A stretch of DNA of 64,000 bases from Microbulbifer sp. MKSA007 (GCA_032615215.1 CP128433.1:5115001-5179000), one strand, 5' to 3'; shown: positions 35,908 to 45,455, counted from the first letter of the stretch. Made by a program: numbers and translations. Notes: generated by a model from the letters alone, not told the origin.

Positions 35908-36157
35908 ATGCCTTTAAACTGCCTCCCCATCACCGCCACAGCGGTGCAACTGCCACTAGCAAAGCTCACAGATAAAACTCACGGTAGGGGCCAGCAGAAA
36001 AAGTAGGTCAATAATCAGAGCAACTTAAAAACACTAAAAGAAAGCGGTTCCCTGAATACAGTTTTGAATAGTACTTCCCCAGCTAGCGCCCTTGCCTTCA
36101 AATCACATTAGCGGCAACTTTCCGGCAATCAATTCCAGACAAATTTATTCTTTGCAT

Positions 36158-36913
36158 TCAAGGATTTTGAGCAACAAAAAACATACCTGGCTTGAGCGGC
36201 CCAGGGAGGATCGAGGAGATAACATTGAAAACCCTCCTTTTATCATTTTTAATGAGGACGTTTTTTTTTGAATGATCTGAAAACCTATAATCAAAATGGT
36301 TTTCATATCTAAACTTTAGTAGATTAAAGCCGGCCCCCACCAAATAAGAACTTAACTCTTTTTTGGTATATTCGCGAATATGTCCTGGCCTATTATAATT
36401 CTCTCGAATCAACTCATATGGATTTCTACCAAATATAACCTGTAGCCTTTTATGTAAAGCTACGGCATTAGGTGTTTGAATTATAATAACCCCTCCCTTA
36501 TTTAGCCGAGTCTTGAGAAAACTCAAAACCTGACTTGGAGAAGTACATAAATGCTCAATAACCTCAGAAAATATTATTATATCATATTTAGGAATGTCTG
36601 TTCTCCATAAAGATCTATCCCTACAATCATTTAAATTAAAATTAAAATGACGGGAAGTAGAGTTGGCATTTTCTCGCTCAAAACCCAATGTATCCACATT
36701 TTGAAATTTACTTTTCAGAGCTTCAGTAAAGCCAGACCTACCAATATCTAAGATACGAAATCCATCTTTATGATAATGGCTGACTGTATCAAATAGAATT
36801 TCAAACCTGGGAAAATGATACTTAAAATACCCACTATTAGCCCTCTTTTCGAGAAGGCTACTTAATTCTTTAGCCATAAAGATCCATTTTAATTTCAATA
36901 CAACAATTGACAT
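36158..36913 (-). CDS. Class I SAM-dependent methyltransferase
   Basis: A 251-residue protein of the Methyltransf_23/UbiG-like fold. Motif I is ILDIGRSG near residue 53, where the usual second Gly is changed to Arg/Ser. An acidic post-I residue lies in DTLGFERE and motif II/III in YDIIIFSEVIEHL. The C-terminal part contains PNAVALHKRLQVIFGRNPYE and REYTKKEL, seen in methyltransferases of surface-polysaccharide or secondary-metabolite loci. The gene is strikingly AT-rich compared with neighbours, a sign of transfer. It is isolated and the substrate is unknown. An internal ATG at 36877 is an alternative start. Confidence 0.78.
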   Translation of the reverse strand: MSIVVLKLKWIFMAKELSSLLEKRANSGYFKYHFPRFEILFDTVSHYHKDGFRILDIGRSGFTEALKSKFQNVDTLGFERENANSTSRHFNFNLNDCRDRSLWRTDIPKYDIIIFSEVIEHLCTSPSQVLSFLKTRLNKGGVIIIQTPNAVALHKRLQVIFGRNPYELIRENYNRPGHIREYTKKELSSYLVGAGFNLLKFRYENHFDYRFSDHSKKNVLIKNDKRRVFNVISSILPGPLKPGMFFVAQNP

Positions 36914-37935
36914 AGTACCAGATTACTGACATCAAAAAAGCTAACACTTCTTTATTGGTGAGAGTTTTTATTGATTACAAGTGGTGCTATCGTTTCACTT
37001 GACGGCATATCCCTACCACTTTCTCTACCCCACGATTGAGGCTTTCTTTAATCTATACTATCGAGCTCAATGCTACTCCATCTTCTATATGATCACAGTC
37101 AAACAAAAGCACAGTGGAGAATAACCTACGTCGATTACAGAAGACCTATCCCAGCATTCAAACCAGAAACTGGTAGATATATTTATTCAGATTTAAACGA
37201 CGAAAATAATATTATACACTCCAAAAAAATAGAACTAATATAAAGTAAATTTTATAGGCTAGTCTTCTTCTGCACCTAATCAATAAAACTAATGGACACA
37301 TTATTTTCAACTTGGATTTACAATACACCAATCAATCTTGACTCCAAAAATAATAATCACCTACATCTGACAAGTTAAAATTACACATCTATACTTACAC
37401 ACATTAAATATCAAGCCAATTTAAAAAAATGACATATCATAAAGCAATTCTTAACATATTTATTTGAACCAAAATAAAAATTTAAAATAAAGTTACTTAC
37501 CTAAAAATTTGTTTTTAAGAAAAGTCAGCATCCTCTGGTAAACATTGCCGAATTAGATCCTTAGAATTTCTATTGATCCTCATATCCAAGAGAAGAATGC
37601 AGGTGAAAAATTCCAAATTCTAAGATCCGTAAATTTATGCTTACCCAGGACTACCCCTAAAAGTCAGTATTGCGTTGCAACTCTCAACTGATTGTTGAGG
37701 GATGCCGCCCCAACAATTATGTTATTTTTCTGAGAATATTCGGGTTTTTTGAGGTTATAAATTTTGTATTACTAGCTTTACGCAGTTGATAACAGATCCC
37801 CCCTTTTGGTCGATAGGAACTCCGGTCCTACCAGCTGTAGTCTTCCCTTACTAATTACGCTTATTAACCAAACTCAAGAAAAACAAATAAATAAATATCT
37901 ACATCAAGACAGTTGAATTTTTATGTTTCTTACAA
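36914..37935. other. 1-kb AT-rich region without recognisable genes
   Basis: No reading frame with codon-like structure is visible on either strand. A short dyad (CTCAAC/GTTGAG) occurs at about 37684-37700. The base composition is much lower in GC than the flanking core genes, matching foreign or decayed DNA. Confidence 0.5.
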
Positions 37936-38487
37936 TTACTGCCAGCCTGTACTTAAAACAGATGCAATACTCAAAGGAACGTCCTTACTCGACATTTTTT
38001 TAATTTTTAATACATCCAATGCCTGGCCAACTGGAAGCTGTGAACTCCCCCAAAATTGTCTTGACACATCATTAACATCGAAGGTTTTTAATAATCTATA
38101 TAAAACCCCATCACGTGCCTCAACATAATAGTGCATCCAAAAATCAAACTTGTTCCCTGTTGGAGCAAATATCCCAATCACATTTACATCCAATTCACAT
38201 AAATTGCTATTTTCTGGGTCAGCTGAATTTGGCTTGAAATTTCCATAATATATTTTATCCAGTTCCCACAACATACATGCTGTCATAACCGCATTAAATG
38301 TATTCACCGTTTCAAATCCAACATAAACTCCACACCAAGGGATTGTGAAGGCACCTTCCGGTTCAATAATGAAGGTAACATCATCATGGAATGTGCTTCT
38401 CCATCCATCATGATCTTTAGCGAGCCAAGTCTCGTAGTTCTTCGTCATGACTTGTCGTGCAACTGAGTCGTACTCGGACTTTGTCAT
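37936..38487 (-). CDS. NTF2/SnoaL-like protein of unknown function
   Basis: A 183-residue protein with the layout of an NTF2-like fold: an N-terminal helix pair (YDSVARQVMTKNYETWLAKD), then HDDVTFIIEPEGAF, a GFETVNTFNAV helix and long beta strands containing LDVNVIGIFAPTG and FWMHYYVEARDG. Such proteins may be small enzymes, isomerases or binding modules. The ATG at 38487 follows AAAGGAG at 9 bases, so the upstream extension of the frame was rejected. It lies alone in the AT-rich region. Confidence 0.65.
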   Translation of the reverse strand: MTKSEYDSVARQVMTKNYETWLAKDHDGWRSTFHDDVTFIIEPEGAFTIPWCGVYVGFETVNTFNAVMTACMLWELDKIYYGNFKPNSADPENSNLCELDVNVIGIFAPTGNKFDFWMHYYVEARDGVLYRLLKTFDVNDVSRQFWGSSQLPVGQALDVLKIKKMSSKDVPLSIASVLSTGWQ

Positions 38488-38921
38488 CTCATATTTCTCC
38501 TTTGAGGTAATTTGCAGAAAATCCATTCATAAACACAAATAGACTTTCCTCAATTACAAATATTTCTTCATTTTACCTTCACTTTCCTTGGAATAAATTA
38601 ATAGCTGTTTTGTAAAATTATTCCATCAAAAAACTAGGTGCAAAAATATAGACTGAGCACTCTCCAGGTAATGCCACCTTAATAAAGGTACGTTATATTT
38701 ATAATACTGTTATTACTTATTTTCCTTATAGCACAGAAGTATCCATTGACTTCCGTCGCAATTTTCGTCTGTGTGCTTGCTGATCCTGCCCTTGCTGAGA
38801 TTATGATGAATATCCATTAATTGGTGGAAGTTCAGCCGTCAGGCAGTTCATCCTCTCGCATTCATCCTTATTACTGCTAACCTTGGGCCTGCAAAGGAAT
38901 AAGAATAAAGGGAATCAAAGC
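38488..38921. other. 434-bp divergent intergenic region
   Basis: It lies between two divergent genes and must hold their promoters. A dyad (GGAATAA/TTATTCC, about 38590-38625) with a 20-base loop is the only structure I noticed. Confidence 0.4.
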
Positions 38922-39359
38922 ATGGCCCAACCATTTCACCTTGAGCGTTTTGTGACGGCGCAAGAAAGCTCTTATGAAAGTGCCCTGAGTGAGTTACATA
39001 GCGGCCATAAGCGCTCCCACTGGATGTGGTATATATTCCCCCAGATCTCCGGCCTGGGGCACAGCGCGACATCCGAACATTTTGCAATTAAAAACCTGGA
39101 TGAAGCCCGGGCTTACCTGGAGCACCCTGTGCTCGGCCCCAGGCTCAAAGAGTGCTGCAAGGAGTTATTGCAACTGAATAATTACTCCGCCTACCAGATA
39201 TTTGGCTCACCGGATGATGTAAAACTTAAATCATCCATGACGCTATTTTCTATCGCCGATCCCAAAAATAAGCTATTTGATGAAGTGCTGGAAAAATACT
39301 ATGAAGGACAGAAGGACCTTCGTACTTTCGAGATACTGAAAGTTCCTGTCCAACATTAG
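38922..39359 (+). CDS. DUF1810 family protein
   Basis: A 145-residue protein with the DUF1810 hallmarks: an F-x-x-AQE start (LERFVTAQESSYESAL), then SHWMWYIFPQISGLGHS, DEARAYLEHPVLGPRL and a final MTLFSIADPKNKLFDEVLEKYY-type segment. The family is small, soluble and of unknown function. The ATG at 38922 follows AAGGGA at 8 bases. A truncated second copy of its C-terminal third is found at 40527-40664, with an SGNH hydrolase gene between them. Confidence 0.85.
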   Translation: MAQPFHLERFVTAQESSYESALSELHSGHKRSHWMWYIFPQISGLGHSATSEHFAIKNLDEARAYLEHPVLGPRLKECCKELLQLNNYSAYQIFGSPDDVKLKSSMTLFSIADPKNKLFDEVLEKYYEGQKDLRTFEILKVPVQH

Positions 39360-39739
39360 TTGCCCACAAGGATGGGGCTTTTTTATGATCGAAAGGCTGG
39401 ATGGTAATCATTATCTGAACCACTATATTGGCGTACAAGCTGTAGTATCCATACCCAGAGAATCTAATACCCTACCCGTATTAAATTGCCCTCACCATTA
39501 AAAGCTGAACAGATAAGTACCTCTTTACCCCCAAAGAAACTGTAAATCTTCTGCCCACCTTAGAACTCTCTCCATTCAATTTCTATTTGTTTTTTAACAA
39601 GGCTATTCCTACCCCAGCCTTGGACTCTCAATTTTTAGAAATCACGATTTGATACTAATGCTTACAACCCGGACCTGGTCGCTGTCTATAATGGTAACGG
39701 CAAATAAAATCCAAAGTTCAGTCAAATTAGTGACTTTCT
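39360..39739. other. 380-bp gap with a copy of the tRNA-Phe terminator right arm
   Basis: At 39367-39387 the sequence CAAGGATGGGGCTTTTTT repeats the right half of the terminator next to tRNA-Phe (35889-35910). Otherwise I see no gene or RNA here. Confidence 0.5.
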
Positions 39740-40363
39740 ATGGCACGAAGAGTCCCCAAAAAAATTGTCTTTATTGGCTCCAGTTCTATCTATGGAAAAG
39801 GTGATACAGAACTAGGCGGATTTGTTCAACGATTCCGGTTTCGGTTCGAAACTTTAGATCCCCATAATATAGTTTACGCTCTGGGAATATTCGGAGAGAA
39901 CGCGAACTCTTTAGCCATAAGACTTTCCCGAGAACTGCCTCCAAGAAGTCCACACTTAATCGGGATATATCCTGGTTTCAATGATATTTGCCGTATTGGG
40001 GGACCAAAGGCTGAGAACTCTGTAGCGCTGGACTCTTTCCGTCAAACAGTGCGACAGCTGTTACAAACTTCTAAAACCATCGCGCCGTCCTTCCTAATGA
40101 CAGGTATTCCGCTCGATGAGCAACGAACTACTCCCTTTCGGAATAGTGATAGCTATTTCTATCAGGCTGATGCGGACCTTTATAACCAAGCTATGAGAGA
40201 ATCTGCCACTGCCGAAATGATCCCCATACTGGAGTTTGACAATTTATGGCGAGACCAGGAATTTATTACCCTTCTCTCAGAGGATGGCCTCCATGCAAAC
40301 CCCAAGGGACATCAATTACTGTATGAACAGACTTGGAATTTTATCTCTAAAAATTACTTTTAG
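39740..40363 (+). CDS. SGNH/GDSL-type hydrolase
   Basis: A 207-residue protein resembling the SGNH hydrolase superfamily: block I FIGSSSIYGKGD (nucleophile Ser in GSSS), an oxyanion Gly in GIFGENANS, block III GFNDI, and block V DGLHANPKGH with the catalytic Asp and His. It has no signal peptide, so it is probably cytosolic. Members cleave esters of lipids, acetylated sugars or peptides. It lies between the intact DUF1810 gene and a DUF1810 remnant. The substrate is unknown. Confidence 0.75.
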   Translation: MARRVPKKIVFIGSSSIYGKGDTELGGFVQRFRFRFETLDPHNIVYALGIFGENANSLAIRLSRELPPRSPHLIGIYPGFNDICRIGGPKAENSVALDSFRQTVRQLLQTSKTIAPSFLMTGIPLDEQRTTPFRNSDSYFYQADADLYNQAMRESATAEMIPILEFDNLWRDQEFITLLSEDGLHANPKGHQLLYEQTWNFISKNYF

Positions 40364-40526
40364 TATTTCTACATATTTTTCAATCAGAAAAATTATAAAA
40401 ATATAAAGACTGGAACGATATTAAATAATTTATATTTGTTTTTTCATATCATAAAGATCAACCATACTTTACATATGCCAATTTTTTCTATTTCAAGCTT
40501 CCTTTAGATACACTAGAAGTAATTAA

Positions 40527-40664
40527 GATTTGAAGATGAAATATTCTATGGCCTTATTTGCATTGGCAGAAGAGGGCAGAACTTTGTTTAATACAATCCT
40601 GGAGAAATACTACGAAGGTCAAAAAGACCCTCGTACTCTGGAAATTCTAGTTATGCCGCAATAG
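40527..40664 (+). pseudogene. Truncated second DUF1810 copy (C-terminal third only)
   Basis: From 40527 the frame encodes DLKMKYSMALFALAEEG, then TLFNTILEKYYEGQKDPRT and a short end, aligning closely with the C-terminus of the gene at 38922-39359 (DVKLKSSMTLFSIADPK, then LFDEVLEKYYEGQKDLRT). An in-frame TAA precedes it and the N-terminal two thirds are absent. It is a fragment of a paralogue, or of a second acquisition, rather than a working gene. Confidence 0.8.
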
Positions 40665-40701
40665 AAACCGGGAACCCTCATTTAAGCCATCACTTTAACA
40701 G

Positions 40702-42039
40702 TCAGGCCGTTTGGGCGGCTTCCTCCTCCAGGTTGTCGCTGCCCAACAAGCGGTCCATCACCAGACAGGCTGTCAGATCACCAGTGACGTTCACAGCGGT
40801 ACGGCACATATCGAGAATCCGATCCACCCCCAGAATCAGCGCAATACCTTCCGGCGGTACACCAATACCGGCCAGAATTGTCGCCAGGATTACGATACCG
40901 ACGCCCGGCGTACTGGGAGAGCCAATTGAAGCGCCAACGGTAGTCACTGTCAGCCCCACTAACTGCGCGGTTGTCAGGTCGATTCCATATACCTGGGTTA
41001 AGAACACCGCAGCGATTACCTGATAGAGCGCTGTGCCATCCATATTCACAGTAGCGCCCAGGGGCACAATAAATTTGGCGATGGATGGTTTTACTCCCAG
41101 GGGACTTTCTGCAACTTTCATTGACAGCGGCATTACCGCAGCAGAGCTGGATGTGGAGAATGCCAGCAGCTGCACTCCGCTAATTCTCTGCAAAAATGTG
41201 ATCGGGCCGACGGAGGTCACCAGGGAAACAATTATCAAGTAAAAACTGAGAAGAATAAGTAGTCCCAGAATCACGGTGCCCACATACACAGACATTCCCA
41301 GAATTGCAGTGAGACCCACGCGAATAGCAATATCTGCCAGGAGGCCAAATACGGCCAGGGGCGCAAACAGCATGGCCCAACCAACTACCTTAAGTGCCAC
41401 CTCCTGAATAATGCCAAAAGCGTATACTGCGGTTTCCCGCTGCTTTTGCGGCAACAGCATCACTGCAACACCAATAAAAATCGCGTAGACCACCAGCTGC
41501 AACATATTGCGCATGGCGATACTTTCATTGAGGTTGGCGGGAATCAATTCAGCAATACGCTCGGGAAGCGGTTTGGTCTCCATCACCTGGGGGGCGCTCG
41601 CAACCTGTAACTCAGTGGCGGCGCTGAGCAGGGACTCATCGATATAGTCGCCGGGTTGGATCAACTGGACCAGGATAATGCCGATAATCACCGCAACAGT
41701 GGTAGTGCCGACAAAGTAGGGAGCGATGCGCAGCCCGACCCGTTTAAGCTGACTGACATTCCCGCTGCCACTGAGCCCCAGGATGATTGAAGACATAATC
41801 AGCGGTATCACCACCATTTGGATCATATTCAGAAAGATGGAGCCCGGCAGCTTAAACCAGCTGGCCAATGCCGCACTGAGATCCTGGCTCACCAGCGCGG
41901 CCCCTTCAGGAGATAGCAGCAGGCCGACAGTTAGCCCCAGGATCATGGCGACCACTATCTGCATCCACAGGCGAGTGCGCACCAGCACACCGAGGGATTC
42001 CACCATTCGGATCAGATAGAAATTTGTACCATTGCTCAT
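40702..42039 (-). CDS. Dicarboxylate/amino acid:cation symporter (DAACS family)
   Basis: A 445-residue inner-membrane transporter with about eight transmembrane helices and two re-entrant loops. The Ser-rich motif FSTSSSAAVMPLSM and the VPLGATVNMDGTALYQ cation-site motif identify the GltP/DctA/sodium-glutamate family. It imports C4-dicarboxylates or acidic amino acids with protons or sodium. The loop near residues 120-165 is longer than in GltP. The exact substrate is not readable from sequence. Confidence 0.92.
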   Translation of the reverse strand: MSNGTNFYLIRMVESLGVLVRTRLWMQIVVAMILGLTVGLLLSPEGAALVSQDLSAALASWFKLPGSIFLNMIQMVVIPLIMSSIILGLSGSGNVSQLKRVGLRIAPYFVGTTTVAVIIGIILVQLIQPGDYIDESLLSAATELQVASAPQVMETKPLPERIAELIPANLNESIAMRNMLQLVVYAIFIGVAVMLLPQKQRETAVYAFGIIQEVALKVVGWAMLFAPLAVFGLLADIAIRVGLTAILGMSVYVGTVILGLLILLSFYLIIVSLVTSVGPITFLQRISGVQLLAFSTSSSAAVMPLSMKVAESPLGVKPSIAKFIVPLGATVNMDGTALYQVIAAVFLTQVYGIDLTTAQLVGLTVTTVGASIGSPSTPGVGIVILATILAGIGVPPEGIALILGVDRILDMCRTAVNVTGDLTACLVMDRLLGSDNLEEEAAQTA

Positions 42040-42172
42040 TGTTGGTATTCCGGATTACCTGAAATAGTTAGAGGCATTATCTCCCAGGGCCATTAAGGAA
42101 ACCTGACGGTCAGATCAAGTCCTGGGCTTATAAGACAGTTATTCGACGCCATTTATTGATATCAATACCAAA

Positions 42173-42190
42173 GAGAGCGCTGAGGCTCTC
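42173..42190 (-). terminator. Short hairpin downstream of the YHYH gene
   Basis: GAGAGC pairs with GCTCTC around a 6-base loop, and TTT follows on the minus strand. It is a weak terminator candidate for the YHYH protein gene. Confidence 0.45.
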
Positions 42191-42228
42191 TTCATCTTTC
42201 ACTATTTAAAGCAACAATTGGGCCTGAG

Positions 42229-43208
42229 TTAACGCCTGGGTGGTCCGGGAGGTCCCCGGTGGGAGAAATCGCACTGGCTTTGATTGCCGGCCAGGGCACA
42301 ACCTCTCTCCCCTTTTAGGCAATGCAGGATATCGTTTTCTGCAGCGAGGTTGGCGTGGTAGTGGTAGCCCAGGTCGGCAAACTCGTGGCCACGGCATTCG
42401 TCCAGGTCATCGGGCTCGCGGCCATCGGCATTCTCCCGCGTATAGATCAGGTAGCCATCTATGGCGACACCGACAATCGCTGCATGGCTTGCGGCAGACG
42501 GGTAGGCTTGGCTGCAACCCAGGGCAGCGTGGTAGTGATAGCCCACATGGGGGTTTACATGACCACCACAGGCATCCACTGGCGCTAAGGTGTGTGCACC
42601 TAAAATTGCGCCGATAGGCGCGGCGATATCAAATTTAACCCCATTAAAAGCGACTCCATAACCGGAAAAACCATCGGGATTCTGCTTTGACTTGGCCTTG
42701 GCAGGCTGTACAGGAATCAGGTAGCGGGTATGAAAATCCGGGCCCATATAGCTGGCCAGGCACTCCACACAGTAATTGTTGTATTGCGACGCCACATCAG
42801 GCCGCGCGGCCATCTCGCAAGCCTGCTTCGAATCGGTAACCTTTATCGCCCCAGTTTTAGGATCATATAGGCTCCATTTTGGATCAGAGAAAAAGGTCGC
42901 AACATTTTTAACGAAAGGTCCATCAATCGGCACTATCTGCTGCTTGATAAACATCATGCCGCCAGACGTAATTGGGTCGACAACATTGTGTGGGCACCAG
43001 GGCCCCATTTTATGTTTGGGTTCAGCCTTTACCACAATCATCCAGCATTGGGTCTTGCGCCCCTCAGAGAGGGTGCAATCCACTTTTTAATTTCCTCAAC
43101 CAGTGCGTCTTTGGCAAATAAGTGGGGGATACCCATTTGCTCGGTAAAATCGGAATGAGCGTAAACAGAAGAGTTCAAAAATATCAGCAGAAAAAATGCT
43201 ACACGCAT
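42229..43208 (-). pseudogene. Secreted YHYH-domain protein, single frameshift (possible sequencing indel)
   Basis: The N-terminus (start 43208, signal peptide ending SSVYA) and the body (from DCTLSEGRKTQCW) are in different frames. Adding one A to the A5 run (43084-43088 on the plus strand) joins them as EIKKVDCTLSEG, the expected family sequence. The repaired protein is 326 residues. Two YHYH motifs are present (GYHYHAALGC and GYHYHANLAAE), which define the domain, along with several Cys pairs. The protein is exported and probably metal-binding; the function is unknown. It lies beside a MITE-like element. Confidence 0.78.
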
Positions 43209-43265
43209 GGCGACCACTACCTGAACACTTGGAATGCTCAAGTTTAGCAGCGCTACCTCCCTCGC

Positions 43266-43446
43266 TAAGGAGCCTCTGAGCAACTCCGTAATGCCTCTGC
43301 GGGTCTTGAAGGCTGCAGATGTTAGGCGCAGCTTGCCGCGAATGGCTCTAGCCCTTTGCAAGGGCTGCAACGCAGCAGCTGTGGCCTTCAAGGCCCGCCC
43401 TTCGGGGCTTGCAGAGGTATCACGAAGTTATTCAGAGGCTCCTTAA
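43266..43446. mobile_element. About 180-bp MITE-like element with long terminal inverted repeats
   Basis: The left end TAAGGAGCCTCTGAGCAACT is matched by the inverted right end TAAGGAGCCTCTGAATAACT. Identity runs to 30 of 35 bases, and a further CTTGAAGGC match lies inward. A central hairpin, AGCCCTT/AAGGGCT, is present, so the whole element could fold on itself. TA flanks both sides, as expected for an IS630/Tc1-type target, though this is not proven. No transposase is encoded. Its right end overlaps the stop codon of the LysR gene. Confidence 0.7.
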
Positions 43447-44423
43447 TTACTGGGAAATTGTTGTGCTAACAGGGCGCGAATCCACTTGTGCAAAGGGTCC
43501 TGACTGCTGCGGGTATGCCAGGCGGCAATTACATCAAATCCCGGGGGCTGTTCGACAATAGGCAGTGTTTTTAGTCGGGGATCAGGCAACAGTCGCGAGG
43601 GCAAAAAGGCAACGGTATTGGTAGAGGCAATGCACTCGGCTGCGGCGGCAAAAGAGGGGACAGACAGCACCACATTGCGCTCCAAACCAAACTGCTCAAA
43701 CCAACTATCCGCCATGCCCCGCAGATCTCCCCTGGAAGGTGATACCACCAGCTGTGGCAATGCCGCCAACTCTTCCATTTCCAAAGGCTGATTGGCGCTG
43801 TGCAGCATATCGGTGTGCTGACAACATACACAGACGTAGTGCTCTCGATACAACAACATGCTGGGACTGTTATCCGGCACAAATCCCGGCGTGCTAAACA
43901 CCAGATCCACTTCACCGGTTTGCAGTTGCTGGGCCATGCGATCAATCTCCAACTTAAGCACCACGACTTTTATATCTGGAGCCTGCTGACGCAGTTGGTT
44001 GAGGAGAACAGGCAATACCACCCGCTGCTCAAAGTCCGTTGCACTGATGGTAAAGATGCCCCGATGCTGTGCCGGATCAAATTCATCCGTACGCAGAAGC
44101 GCCGCGACATTATTCAGGATCTCATCCAATTTGGGAGCCAGGCGCTCGGCCAGGGGGGTGGGAATAACACCGTTGCTGGTGCGAATAAAAAGCCGGTCAT
44201 CAAAGATTTCCCGCAGGCGTTTCAATTGTTCACTGACTGTTTGCTGGCTCACACCCAGCTGGTCAGCCACCCGGGATAAGTTCAGTTCCCGCAAGATAGC
44301 GTTCATTAAGCGAAGTTGACGTAACTCCAGCCTCTCCAGTGGGTTCGCCCGATGATTTCTGCTCAAACCTGTATCACTCACAACTGTTACTTGATTTTCA
44401 TTGTATCCACGTAACCCTAGCAT
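43443..44423 (-). CDS. LysR-family regulator, divergent to an oxidative cassette
   Basis: A 326-residue LysR-type regulator. The helix-turn-helix is at about residues 25-85 of the chosen frame (LSRVADQLGVSQQTVSEQLKRL), and the effector domain follows. The ATG at 44423 was chosen; an in-frame GTG at 44474 is possible but would leave no promoter space before the divergent gene at 44476. LysR regulators usually control their divergent neighbour, here the CmcJ-like/ALDH/2OG-oxygenase genes. The stop codon lies within the inverted repeat of a MITE-like element. Confidence 0.88.
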   Translation of the reverse strand: MLGLRGYNENQVTVVSDTGLSRNHRANPLERLELRQLRLMNAILRELNLSRVADQLGVSQQTVSEQLKRLREIFDDRLFIRTSNGVIPTPLAERLAPKLDEILNNVAALLRTDEFDPAQHRGIFTISATDFEQRVVLPVLLNQLRQQAPDIKVVVLKLEIDRMAQQLQTGEVDLVFSTPGFVPDNSPSMLLYREHYVCVCCQHTDMLHSANQPLEMEELAALPQLVVSPSRGDLRGMADSWFEQFGLERNVVLSVPSFAAAAECIASTNTVAFLPSRLLPDPRLKTLPIVEQPPGFDVIAAWHTRSSQDPLHKWIRALLAQQFPSN

Positions 44424-44475
44424 TGTGGGTAGATTGGCCCGTATGGCATCCACTTCGGTGGGGGGAGAGTTCACT

Positions 44476-45390
44476 ATGCAAACCGCAGCCCGATCCTCCT
44501 TTCAGGATCAATTAGTTACAGCAATTATTCACTACGCTGATCCCAGTAGCGATCTGGTGTACGACAAGCGTTCAGAGGGCCCTGGGCCTGCCAATCTGGT
44601 CGAGAATGTTATTTCCCAGCAGGTTCACATCTACGATGGTCGCGCCTTGAAAACCGCCGGGGAGCGTTTTCGTCTCGATACCCAGGGATTTGAGCTGGTA
44701 CGCCCTATGCTCGGCATAAACCTGCGCCAGCTGGATGATGCGCTACACGCGCTGGACCAACCCTCAGGGAGTAGCCCCAGCCCTGAGGAGCGCGACCAGT
44801 TGATTCGCACCCAATGGTATCCAGCTATTGAATCCTGGATAGGCGCTCACCTGGGTGCAGCAAAGGTACTGACCTTTGACCACACGTTACGAGCCCAACC
44901 ATCGACTGATGCGACACCGGAGATGAGCCGCAGTCGCCGATCCCCGGTGAAATTGGTGCACAACGACTACACACCCTGGTCCGCAGAGCGCCAGCTAAAG
45001 GAAACCCTGGAGGCCCGGGGGTACAAGCCATCAGATTATCCGCGCTACCAGTTTATTAATCTCTGGCTACCCCTATTGCGCCCGGTGCAGGAGTCACCGT
45101 TGGCAATGGTGGACCTGCGCACTGTCGCCGCCAGTGATTTCCACAATATGCGATTAATTTACCCAGAGCGAAAAGGGCAGATTTCGGTGTTGAGTTTCAA
45201 CCCGGTTCACCGCTGGATTTGGTTTAGCGACATGCAGCCCGGCGAAGGCATTTTACTGCGGGTCTTCGATAGCCAGCACCGAGGTGATGTAACCGGTGTT
45301 CCCCACTGCGCTTTCGACCTGCCGGGAAGTGCAGGGGCACCACGCAGAACCAGCCTGGAAATTCGCACTATTGTCCTGTTTGACCAATAA
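44476..45390 (+). CDS. CmcJ/NvfI-like oxidoreductase (GA4-desaturase-like family)
   Basis: A 304-residue protein resembling the CmcJ/asaB/GA4-desaturase group, known mainly from fungal and actinobacterial secondary metabolism, where members are putative 2-oxoglutarate/iron-type oxygenases. The family-like blocks are VKLVHNDYTPW (a His-x-Asp pair), INLWLPLL, PLAMVDLRTVAASD and HRWIWFSDMQPGE. The ATG at 44476 follows GGGGGAGAG, so the longer upstream frame was rejected. It heads a three-gene cassette with ALDH and a second oxygenase. The substrate is unknown. Confidence 0.72.
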   Translation: MQTAARSSFQDQLVTAIIHYADPSSDLVYDKRSEGPGPANLVENVISQQVHIYDGRALKTAGERFRLDTQGFELVRPMLGINLRQLDDALHALDQPSGSSPSPEERDQLIRTQWYPAIESWIGAHLGAAKVLTFDHTLRAQPSTDATPEMSRSRRSPVKLVHNDYTPWSAERQLKETLEARGYKPSDYPRYQFINLWLPLLRPVQESPLAMVDLRTVAASDFHNMRLIYPERKGQISVLSFNPVHRWIWFSDMQPGEGILLRVFDSQHRGDVTGVPHCAFDLPGSAGAPRRTSLEIRTIVLFDQ

Positions 45391-45413
45391 CACCAACGCT
45401 TTTAAGAAAACAC

Positions 45414-45437
45414 CCGGCCACTCAATAAAGTGGCCGG
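45414..45437. repeat. 9-bp hairpin between the first two cassette genes
   Basis: CCGGCCACT pairs perfectly with AGTGGCCGG around a 6-base loop, between the CmcJ-like gene and ALDH. No T-run follows, so it is more likely an mRNA-stability or attenuation element than a terminator. Confidence 0.5.
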
Positions 45438-45455
45438 ATTAAGTGAGACCCCATT

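Noticed and set aside
36914..37935. CRISPR array or small RNA cluster in the AT-rich kilobase
   Set aside because: No regularly spaced repeats are present and no strong promoter-terminator pair could be matched.
39357..39387. Independent terminator after the DUF1810 gene
   Set aside because: The left arm is only weakly complementary (GCCC/GGGC), so I treated the sequence mainly as a repeat of the tRNA-Phe terminator arm; it may still terminate weakly.
43209..43391. N-terminal extension of the YHYH protein through the MITE
   Set aside because: The frame before 43208 runs into the inverted repeats and lacks a signal peptide; the ATG at 43208 gives a clean one.
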